A stretch of DNA of 64,000 nt from Streptomyces sp. NBC_01689 (lineage in GTDB: Bacteria; Actinomycetota; Actinomycetes; Streptomycetales; Streptomycetaceae). Made by a program: the position numbers and the translations under genes. This document shows, in pieces, positions 58,284 through 64,000 of this stretch. The notes beneath the pieces were generated by a model. It was not told the origin of the DNA and made no database searches. It saw only the letters and a list, made by a program, of their open reading frames with translations. Numbering within the stretch: the stretch's first letter is position 1; each line of letters begins with the position of its first letter. The stretch is from NCBI RefSeq assembly GCF_036250675.1, contig NZ_CP109592.1, positions 9,300,001-9,364,000 on the forward strand, read 5' to 3'.

Positions 58284-58721
58284 CTAGCTCGAAGAGTGCT
58301 GGTTCTGGGGAGCGAGCCGGGGCAGTATCGCGAGCAGCGACCGGCGTTCGTCCGGTGCGAGGACGGCCAGGAACTCGTCCTCCATCTCGCGGATCGCCGC
58401 CCGGGCGGTCGCGTGGAGCGCGCGACCCTCGCTCGTGATCGAGACCGTCTGGGACCGACGGTCGCTCGCGTCCCGCTGCCGGTCGATCAGCGCGCGCTGC
58501 TGGAGCCGGTCGAGCAGTTTGATGAGTCTCGTCTTGTCATGCTTGATCTCCCGCGCCAGCGTCAGCTGATTCGGCGCGGGGCGCCGGGACAGTCGGTCGA
58601 GCACGATGTACTCCCACATCGTCAGGCCGCTGGCGGCCAGCAGCGGCGCCTCAGCGTCGACGAGCCGGTCGGTGACCCATGCGAACAACGCTCCCAAATC
58701 TGCGCGATCTGAATCCGACAT
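58284..58721 (-). CDS. MarR family regulator, divergent from NmrA-like gene
   Basis: A 145-residue winged-helix repressor: LAASGLTMWEYIVLDRLSRRPAPNQLTLAREIKHDKTRLIKLLDRLQQRALIDRQRDASDRRSQTVSITSEG. ATG 58721. The divergent NmrA-like gene starts 102 bp away, behind a strong promoter. A redox or aromatic-compound sensor is plausible but not shown; no cysteine-based switch is present in the visible sequence. Confidence 0.9.
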   Translation of the reverse strand: MSDSDRADLGALFAWVTDRLVDAEAPLLAASGLTMWEYIVLDRLSRRPAPNQLTLAREIKHDKTRLIKLLDRLQQRALIDRQRDASDRRSQTVSITSEGRALHATARAAIREMEDEFLAVLAPDERRSLLAILPRLAPQNQHSSS

Positions 58722-58787
58722 GCGCGGAGTCTATCGCCGCCACCGATGATCCACTCTGGGGACGATCCGCGCCCGCATGTGATCCCG

Positions 58788-58816
58788 TTGACGGATGATG
58801 TGCATCTGCTTATGGT
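58788..58816 (+). promoter_or_regulatory. Consensus promoter driving a leaderless NmrA-like gene
   Basis: TTGACG (58788-58793), 17 bp, TATGGT (58811-58816). Seven bases later is the ATG at 58823, so transcription should start at or one base before the start codon. The spacer carries GATG-ATGTG-CATC, which could be the MarR half-sites. Confidence 0.65.
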
Positions 58817-58822
58817 CTACGT

Positions 58823-59716
58823 ATGAATACCATCGCGGTTTTCGGATCCACGGGACACGTCGGGACCGCCACCGTCCGTCGCCTCGGCCAGTCCGGCGCG
58901 TCGGTACGGGCGGTGGTTCGTCGGACCTCCACCGCCGGCCGGGTCGAAGGGGCGGACGCCGTGGTTCAGGCCGATCTGCTCGACCCGCAAGCGGTCGCGG
59001 CCGCCGTTGAAGGGTGCGACGGTGTCCAGGTCATCTGCCCGGTGTCGCCGGTTGCGCCGGACCCGGCGGCGGAGATGGGGGCCCTGGCCGAGTCGCTGGC
59101 CGAGGGACTGCGGGACTTCGCGTCCCTCCCGGTCCTGGTCATCTCCGACTACGGCGCCCAGATCCCCGCCGGGACCGGCATCCCCATCCTCTTCCACCAG
59201 ATCGAAGAGCGCCTGGGGGAACTGCCGAACCCGCTGACGCTGGTGCGCTCGGCCGAGCACATGCACAACTGGGCACCTCAGCTGCCGACGGCACTGAGAA
59301 CGGGGACATTCGCGAGCCGGCACCAGCCTCTGACCAGGCCGCTGCCGATGATCCATGCCGCGGATGTCGGCACGATCACCGCCGATCTCCTGCTCTCGCC
59401 ACCGCCGCACAGCGCATCGCCGCGAGTCGTCCATGTGGAGGGGCCACGCCGCTACACCGCACGGGAGGTCGCCGCCGCATTGGCCGCGGTCACCGGCGGT
59501 GTCATCACCGCACGCGAGCTGCCCCGCGAGGAATGGGAGCCCACGCTCACCGCCGCCGGGGCGTCACCGGCGTTCGCCGAGCTGCACGCGGACTTCTGCG
59601 CCGCGCACAACAAGGGACTGATCGAACCTCCCGCCGGAGCGGACATCCGCCGCGGCCGCACCGCGCTCGACGCGGCTCTCGCGTCCGTGATCAGCGTTGC
59701 CGGGGTGGGCGGTTAG
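58823..59716 (+). CDS. NmrA-like NAD(P)-binding protein (atypical SDR)
   Basis: A 297-residue protein: MNTIAVFGSTGHVGTATVRRL (G-x-x-G-x-x-G Rossmann loop), GCDGVQVICPVSPVAPDP, VLVISDYGAQIPAGTGIPILFHQIEERLGELPNPLTLVRSAEHMHNW, and a C-terminal PRRYTAREVAAALAAVTGG, the NmrA/HSCARG type. These sense redox state or reduce quinones/xenobiotics. The catalytic Tyr-x-x-x-Lys is not evident. The message is probably leaderless. Divergent from a MarR regulator, its likely repressor. Confidence 0.88.
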   Translation: MNTIAVFGSTGHVGTATVRRLGQSGASVRAVVRRTSTAGRVEGADAVVQADLLDPQAVAAAVEGCDGVQVICPVSPVAPDPAAEMGALAESLAEGLRDFASLPVLVISDYGAQIPAGTGIPILFHQIEERLGELPNPLTLVRSAEHMHNWAPQLPTALRTGTFASRHQPLTRPLPMIHAADVGTITADLLLSPPPHSASPRVVHVEGPRRYTAREVAAALAAVTGGVITARELPREEWEPTLTAAGASPAFAELHADFCAAHNKGLIEPPAGADIRRGRTALDAALASVISVAGVGG

Positions 59717-59748
59717 GGCGCGCCTGAGCGCTCTCGGCCCTTCGGGTC

Positions 59749-59762
59749 CCCTTTCGGAAGGG
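59749..59762 (+). terminator. Short hairpin CCCTT-TCGG-AAGGG
   Basis: Five-base arms around a stable TCGG loop, followed by TTCTG, 32 bp after the NmrA-like stop. A weak terminator at best. Confidence 0.35.
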
Positions 59763-59843
59763 TTCTGAACGGCACGGGTATTCAGCTCCGTGGTGATCGC
59801 GATGTCTTACAGCTGCACAGGATTTCCGAGGCTGGAGGGTGTT

Positions 59844-60146
59844 GTGCCGACCATCGAACTCACACGGTTCCGTGTCGAGCCCGAGCGGGTTGCCGATCTG
59901 CTGGGCAGCAGGGAAGGGATGCTCGCCGACTTCCGTGCCGACCGCGCCGGTTTCCTCGGGGCTCGTCTGGTTCAGCTACCGGGCGACGAGTGGCTCGACA
60001 TCGTGACCTGGCGGAGTCCGGAGGATTTCGCGGCCTCTCGCGCCAAAGGTGCCAACCTGCCCGGCATCGCGGCGTTCTTCGCGGCGATCGCCTCGCTGGT
60101 CAGCGCGGAGGAGGGCACCGAGGCCTTGACGGGAGACGCCGGGTAG
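59844..60146 (+). CDS. Antibiotic biosynthesis monooxygenase (ABM)-like small protein
   Basis: A 100-residue dimeric alpha-beta barrel type protein: TIELTRFRVEPERVADLLGSREGMLADFRADRAGFLGARLVQLPGDEWLDIVTWRSPEDFAASRAKG. The start is GTG 59844 with GGAGGGT upstream; an earlier frame from 59790 is likely untranslated leader. Such proteins are quinone monooxygenases or binders of small aromatic ligands. No clear partner gene; it follows the NmrA-like reductase by 127 bp. Confidence 0.78.
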   Translation: MPTIELTRFRVEPERVADLLGSREGMLADFRADRAGFLGARLVQLPGDEWLDIVTWRSPEDFAASRAKGANLPGIAAFFAAIASLVSAEEGTEALTGDAG

Positions 60147-60285
60147 GGCGTTCGAGATCTGTTCGCAGGACCGATTCCCGTTCGTTCCTGATCCCGCGCC
60201 CACCGCTGCGCGTCGGCTTCGTTCTCCACGGCAGAACTCGTCCACTGGCGCAGTACAGAACCAAGGAACACCTCGACAACCGACA

Positions 60286-60339
60286 GGCCGGCCCCCTTCG
60301 GCCCCGGGTTCAAAGGCGGGTTCTCGGAGCGGGCCGGCC
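60286..60339. repeat. Long-range inverted repeat GGCCGGCCC...GGGCCGGCC between convergent genes
   Basis: Nine-base arms at 60286-60294 and 60331-60339 with a 36-base loop. It lies just before the stop of the aldo/keto reductase at 60350 (minus strand) and after the ABM-like gene. It may work as a terminator for either strand. Confidence 0.45.
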
Positions 60340-60349
60340 GAATCGACGG

Positions 60350-61282
60350 TCAGGGCACGATGTAGTTCGCCGCGCGGAACAGTTCGTACCATTCGGCGCG
60401 GGTCAGGGGTACGTCCGATCCGAGAGCGGCGTCCGCCACCCGCTGCGGTGTGGTGGTGCCGATGACCACCTGCATCCGCGCCGGGTGCCGGGTGATCCAG
60501 GCCGTCGCGATGGCCAGAGGCGGCACCCCGTACTTCGCCGCGAGGCCGTCGATGACGGCGTTGAGTTCGGGGTGGCGCTCCGAGCCGAGGAACGGTCCGT
60601 CGAAGAAACCGGCCTGGAACGGTGACCAGGCCTGCACAGTGATGTCGTGCAGGCGGCAGTAGTCCAGGAGCCCGTCGTCGCGGCTGACCGACTGTTCCAA
60701 GCCCTGCATGTTGGCTGCGACGCCCTGCGCGATGAGCGGGGCGTGCGTGATCGACAACTGGAGCTGGTTCGCCACCAACGGCTGACTGACGTGGCGCTTC
60801 AGCAGGTCGATCTGGCGGGGAGTGTGGTTCGAGACACCGAAGGCCCGTACCTTGCCTGCCGTGGCGAGTTCATCGAACGCACGCGCGACTTCTTCGGGTT
60901 CGACCAGGGCGTCGGGCCGGTGCAGCAGCAAGATGTCGAGGTAGTCGGTACCGAGTGCCTTGAGCGACCCTTCCACCGACTCGACGATGTGTTCGTAGGA
61001 GAAGTCGAAGTACGGACCTTCGCGGACGATGCCCGCCTTCGACTGGATGATCAGCTTCTCGCGCTGTGAGGGGCTCAGTCCCATCGCTTCGGCGAATCGG
61101 CGCTCACAGCCATGCAGCTCGCTGCCGTACACGTCGGCGTGATCGAGGAAGGTGATGCCCGCGTCCATCGCGGTGGCGAGGAGTTCCCGTACCTCCGCGT
61201 CGCTCTTCTCCTGGATGCGCATGAGGCCGAGCACGATGTTCGGGACGACCATGTCGGTGCCGGGCAGCTTGAAAGTCTTCAC
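60350..61282 (-). CDS. Aldo/keto reductase (YdhF-like), second gene of AKR operon
   Basis: A 310-residue NADPH-dependent reductase. Catalytic tetrad elements: ITFLDHADVYGSE (Asp, Tyr), IIQSKAGIV (Lys) and YLDILLLHRPDALVEP (His). Family segments RAFGVSNHTPRQIDLLKRHV and IGTTTPQRVADAALGSDVPLTRAEWYELF match YdhF-type AKRs. GTG 61282 has AAGGA at good spacing. It is 54 bp after the upstream AKR gene, so they form an operon. The substrate (aldehyde or ketone) is unknown. Confidence 0.92.
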   Translation of the reverse strand: MKTFKLPGTDMVVPNIVLGLMRIQEKSDAEVRELLATAMDAGITFLDHADVYGSELHGCERRFAEAMGLSPSQREKLIIQSKAGIVREGPYFDFSYEHIVESVEGSLKALGTDYLDILLLHRPDALVEPEEVARAFDELATAGKVRAFGVSNHTPRQIDLLKRHVSQPLVANQLQLSITHAPLIAQGVAANMQGLEQSVSRDDGLLDYCRLHDITVQAWSPFQAGFFDGPFLGSERHPELNAVIDGLAAKYGVPPLAIATAWITRHPARMQVVIGTTTPQRVADAALGSDVPLTRAEWYELFRAANYIVP

Positions 61283-61336
61283 GATGAGGTCCTTGTCCGT
61301 AAGAAAGAGTCGATGCCGGTGTCGGCACCGGGCACC

Positions 61337-62197
61337 TCAGGCCGCTGAGAGGCGGGAAATCTGCTCGGCGGTCAGCTCGACGTCGGTCGCGGTCGCCGAG
61401 TCACGGATGCTTTCGGGGCGAGAGGCGCCGGGAATCGGGACCACCACGGGAGCGAGGGCGAGTTCCCAGGCCAGGGTCACGCGGTAGACGCTGACGCCCA
61501 CCTCGTCCGCGACCTCCTGGAAGACGGCCTGCTGCGCCGAGAGTTCGGGCGCGTTCGCGATTCCGCCCAGCGGGCTCCAGGGCAGGAACGCGATCCCCAG
61601 TTCGTCGCAGCGTTCCAGCTCGGGCAGGCTCGAACGGAACCTGGGGGAGAACTGGTTCTGGACCGAGGCGAGCCGTCCGCCCAGGATCTCGTTCGCCTCG
61701 TCGATCTGGTCCACGCTCGCGTTCGAGATGCCCGCCATGACGATCACGCCCTCGTCGAGCAGGTCGCGGATCGCACCGACCGAATCGGCGTACGGGACGC
61801 GCGGGTCGGGCCGGTGGAACTGGTAGAGGCCGATCGCCTCGACACCCAGACGCTTGGCCGACTCCTTGGCGGCCTGCTTGAGGTGGGCCGGACTGCCGTT
61901 CACCGTCCAGCTGCCGTCGCCGGGCCGCAGGTGACCGCCCTTCGTCGCGACGAGAACGCCGTCCGCTCCCTGGCCGTACTCCTGCAGAGCCCGGGCGATG
62001 AGCTCCTCGTTGTGTCCTACCTCGCCGGCATCGCGGTGATACGCGTCCGCGGTGTCGATGAGCGTGACACCGGCGTCGAGCGCGGCGTGGATCGTCGCGA
62101 TCGACCTGTGAGTGTCGGGGCGGCCCTCGATGGACATCGGCATGCCGCCGAGCCCGATCGCCGACACCGTTTGTCCGCCGATAGCGCGCTGCTTCAT
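61337..62197 (-). CDS. Aldo/keto reductase, first gene of AKR operon
   Basis: A 286-residue AKR: VTLIDTADAYHRDAGEVGHNEELIARAL (Asp and Tyr), VLVATKGGHLRPG (Lys), GLYQFHRPDPRVPYADSVGAIRDL (His), and the ending VVPIPGASRPESIRDSATATDVELTAEQISRL, which carries the NADPH-binding loop. ATG 62197 is preceded by GGAG. A promoter with the palindrome GAATCAATGATTC in its spacer lies about 70 bp upstream. It and the next AKR probably share a regulator and may reduce related carbonyls. Confidence 0.93.
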   Translation of the reverse strand: MKQRAIGGQTVSAIGLGGMPMSIEGRPDTHRSIATIHAALDAGVTLIDTADAYHRDAGEVGHNEELIARALQEYGQGADGVLVATKGGHLRPGDGSWTVNGSPAHLKQAAKESAKRLGVEAIGLYQFHRPDPRVPYADSVGAIRDLLDEGVIVMAGISNASVDQIDEANEILGGRLASVQNQFSPRFRSSLPELERCDELGIAFLPWSPLGGIANAPELSAQQAVFQEVADEVGVSVYRVTLAWELALAPVVVPIPGASRPESIRDSATATDVELTAEQISRLSAA

Positions 62198-62265
62198 CGA
62201 ACGTCTCCTCGGGATGTGGAAGACAAGGGGGCGAGGTCCTCTCGCACGGAAGGCCTGCCCGGCCG

Positions 62266-62295
62266 AGCCTAGGAATCAATGATTCGTAAGTCCAA
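62266..62295 (-). promoter_or_regulatory. AKR operon promoter with internal palindrome GAATCAATGATTC
   Basis: On the minus strand TTGGAC (62295-62290), 18 bp, TAGGCT (62271-62266). The perfect 13-bp palindrome GAATCAATGATTC (62273-62285) fills the spacer, the ideal place for a repressor or MerR-type activator. Confidence 0.6.
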
Positions 62296-62563
62296 CAGTT
62301 GCTGGGCATGGCATTGAGAAATGAAATGGATGAATGGATCCGAAGGCGCACTCCACGAAGGGTGACGGCTCGGGTGCGGATCCCGGTCGGCGCTGTCGAA
62401 ACGGTCGTCCACCGGATGGACCGGAGACGGCCGACGCCGGACGGTCTCGATGATCGCGTCGTCCATCGGCCGGCAGGGGTGGGATGATCCTGTCCCCACC
62501 GGTGGGCCTGGCGACACCACGCGTGGCGGATCGCCGGTGACCGACGAGGAAGACGAAGGAACG
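62296..62563. other. Leader between the AKR operon promoter and the hypothetical gene at 62564
   Basis: Divergent region of about 270 bp. No further gene, hairpin or consensus promoter is clear. Confidence 0.35.
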
Positions 62564-62959
62564 ATGACGTTGAACGTGGGCCAACGGGTGCGGCTGGCGG
62601 CGGAACTGCGGTTGGCCGGGTCGGCGACACCGGCCGGGGAGCTTCCGGACGAGACGGGTGTCTTCGCCGCCTCTCTGGCCCTTGCAGCGGGCATCGAGGG
62701 CACCGTCGAGCGGGTGGACGAGCATCACCGGGAACAGAGCCACAAGGTCCGTGAGTACCTGCGCCTCAAGTCACTCCTCGACGACTTCGGTCACCAGATG
62801 CCGTCAGGGAGCAGGAAGCAACTGGGCGAGCAGGTAGGGGCCTTGGAAGAAGAGTGGCTCGCCTACCAGCACCGGATGCTGCGCGTCACCGTGCGCGTCA
62901 GGCTCGACAACGGGTTTGTCGTCGACGACGCCCCCGAGGAGGCCTTCACCACTGCCTGA
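62564..62959 (+). CDS. Small hypothetical protein, helical
   Basis: A 131-residue, charged, mostly helical protein that I cannot assign. Seen: VGQRVRLAAELRLAGSATPAGELPDETG, GIEGTVERVDEHHREQSHKVREYLRLKSLLDDFGHQMP, then SGSRKQLGEQVGALEEEWLAYQHRMLRVTVRVRLDNGFVVDD, a helix-rich core with a beta hairpin at the end. ATG 62564 has AAGGA upstream. No signal peptide or membrane segment is seen. Confidence 0.72.
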   Translation: MTLNVGQRVRLAAELRLAGSATPAGELPDETGVFAASLALAAGIEGTVERVDEHHREQSHKVREYLRLKSLLDDFGHQMPSGSRKQLGEQVGALEEEWLAYQHRMLRVTVRVRLDNGFVVDDAPEEAFTTA

Positions 62960-63000
62960 CCTTCGGGAGGCGGACGGGAGTGCCCGCGGCGGCACCGGCT

Positions 63001-63025
63001 CCTCGGCGGTCCGGCGCCGCCGAGG
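63001..63025. terminator. Hairpin CCTCGGCGG-N7-CCGCCGAGG between convergent genes
   Basis: Perfect nine-base arms (63001-63009 and 63017-63025) with a seven-base loop, between the small hypothetical gene (stop 62959) and the SDR (stop 63096). Confidence 0.65.
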
Positions 63026-63095
63026 TCGCCTGTCCGTGTCGAGTTGGTCGCCGGGGGCTCACGCTCGCGCGTTGCCCCGGCCGGAGGGACGTCCG

Positions 63096-63854
63096 TCAGG
63101 CGGAGGCGCCGCTGTCGATGACCAGGTCGGCGCCGACGACCGAGCCGGCGGCGGGGGAGGCGAGGTAGAGCACCGCGGCCGCCACTTCGTCCGCTTCGGC
63201 TACGCGGCCCAGCGGGTTCTCCGACTTCATCCGCTCGGCGCGGTCGGCCTCGGTCTCGCCGGGCCGCAGGGACATGGGTGCGTCGGACGCGCCGGGGCTG
63301 ACCGCGTTGATGCGGATGTTCTGGTGGATGTGGTCGAGGGCGGCGGCGCGGGTGAGCGCGGAGACCGCGGCCTTCGAGGTGATGTAGGGGGCGGCGTTCG
63401 GGATGCGCCGGTGTGCGCCGAGGTTGGCGGAGATGTTGACGATGGTGCCACCGCCGTGCTCCTTCATGTGGGCGATCTCGTGCTTCATGGCCAGCCACAC
63501 GCCGGTGACATTGGTCCGGATCACCGCGTCCCAGTCCTGCTCCTCGACCTCGCCCGCGGGTACGCCGCCGCGGAAGATGCCGGCGTTGTTGACCGCGATG
63601 TCCAGCGCGCCGAAACGGGCGACGGTCGTGAGCACGAGGTCGTGGAGCTGTGCGGAGTCGGTGACGTCGGCGGTGAAAGCGGCGGCGGTGCCGCCGTCGG
63701 CATGGATGAGTGCGACCGTTTCGTCCAAGGAGGCCGCGGTGCGTCCCGCGGCGGCCACGGACGCGCCTTCGGAGGCGAAGGCGATCGCGATGGCGCGGCC
63801 CAGGCCGGAGCCCGCGCCAGTGACGAGGACGGTCTTTCCGGTGAAGCGGTTCAT
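63096..63854 (-). CDS. Short-chain dehydrogenase/reductase (SDR), classical
   Basis: A 252-residue classical SDR: KTVLVTGAGSGLGRAIAIAFASEGASVAAAGR (TGxxxGxG), DIAVNNAGIFRGG (NNAG), IVNISANLGAHRR with Ser140, and YITSKAAVSALTRAAALDH (YxxxK), then INAVSPGASDAPM. ATG 63854 has an AAGGAGACACC site. A partial gene just upstream on the same strand (52 bp gap) may be in the same unit. The substrate is unknown. Confidence 0.93.
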   Translation of the reverse strand: MNRFTGKTVLVTGAGSGLGRAIAIAFASEGASVAAAGRTAASLDETVALIHADGGTAAAFTADVTDSAQLHDLVLTTVARFGALDIAVNNAGIFRGGVPAGEVEEQDWDAVIRTNVTGVWLAMKHEIAHMKEHGGGTIVNISANLGAHRRIPNAAPYITSKAAVSALTRAAALDHIHQNIRINAVSPGASDAPMSLRPGETEADRAERMKSENPLGRVAEADEVAAAVLYLASPAAGSVVGADLVIDSGASA

Positions 63855-63906
63855 GTCGGTGTCTCCTTCAGGACGGGGAGGGGATGGCCCGTCGGCGGGC
63901 CGTGGA

Positions 63907-64000
63907 TCACTTGGTGCGGTGGTGGTGCAGGAGGGCCACGACCGCCAGGGCGGCTCCGGTCGCGGCCAGGGACGCGGCGTCGCTGCCGAGTGTGAGCAGG
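63907..64000 (-). CDS. C-terminal end of a membrane protein (5' end outside window)
   Basis: The last 30 codons of a gene that continues beyond the right edge. The visible sequence LLTLGSDAASLAATGAALAVVALLHHHRTK has one hydrophobic helix followed by a His/Arg/Lys tail, so it is probably the final segment of a polytopic membrane protein such as a transporter. It precedes the SDR on the same strand. The family cannot be told. Confidence 0.5.
   Translation of the reverse strand, partial: LLTLGSDAASLAATGAALAVVALLHHHRTK

Noticed and set aside
1..64000. CRISPR arrays, tRNA or rRNA genes, insertion sequences, prophage genes
   Set aside because: I looked for regularly spaced identical repeats, cloverleaf elements, rRNA stretches and transposase or integrase frames and found none that I can support.

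Overview
The window reads as Streptomyces or a very close high-GC actinomycete. Base composition is about 70% G+C or more, GTG and TTG starts are common, and the families present are typical streptomycete ones: a PAS-GAF-SpoIIE-HATPase regulator, two SARP/BTAD regulators, an F420-type operon, secreted glycosidases with ricin-like modules, and a DUF5713 protein. I see no rRNA, tRNA, replication, translation or other core housekeeping genes, no CRISPR array and no intact mobile element. The content suggests an accessory, arm-like stretch of chromosome; that placement is inference.

Layout. 0-9 kb: an edge-truncated beta-hydroxyacid dehydrogenase, a DHFR-like reductase, a minus-strand operon of two luciferase-like (LLM) oxidoreductases plus an NADPH:F420 reductase-like gene, a VOC protein, then a large PAS/GAF/SpoIIE/HATPase regulator whose phosphatase metal ligands are mostly lost. 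9-20 kb: a secreted glycosidase behind a LacI-type operator, an NTF2-like protein, a secreted S53 peptidase, a two-gene acyl-CoA dehydrogenase/CoA-transferase operon, a YbaB-like protein and a GNAT enzyme. 20-34 kb: a beta-lactamase-like serine hydrolase, a 1.2 kb gene-free stretch, an exported cysteine protein, a Bax inhibitor-1 family protein, an MDR dehydrogenase, an SGNH lipase, a MarR regulator, a PTPS-like protein, an ECF sigma factor, a SARP with an NB-ARC domain, an MBL-fold protein and a D-2-hydroxyacid dehydrogenase. 33-42 kb: a molybdopterin oxidoreductase with a cytochrome b partner, DUF5713, an acetamidase remnant, a membrane-anchored degenerate Mrr-type protein, a MerR regulator, two MFS transporters and a CopD-type protein behind a probable iron box. 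42-50 kb: a hydrolase interrupted by an in-frame stop, a SARP-hydrolase divergent pair, a DUF6215-like protein, a TmrB-like ATPase, and an LRV-repeat gene broken by frameshifts. 50-64 kb: regulator-target pairs (TetR/SRPBCC, TetR/quinone oxidoreductase, TetR/GH30 glycosidase, MarR/NmrA-like reductase), two aldo/keto reductases in tandem, and an SDR.

The most distinctive property is the density of small, self-contained regulatory circuits. Several show perfect inverted repeats exactly where a repressor would block a divergent promoter: TGTACC-N4-GGTACA twice, TAACGCA-N8-TGCGTTA twice, ACTTACTAA-N4-TTAGTAAGT, TTACAACGTTGTAA, TTGAC-N2-GTCAA twice, and GTCACC-N9-GGTGAC-type sites three times at two distant loci. 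Decay is also present: at least three genes carry frameshifts or a nonsense codon, and several proteins keep their fold but lack textbook catalytic residues. All names rest on motif recognition by eye; no database search was run.
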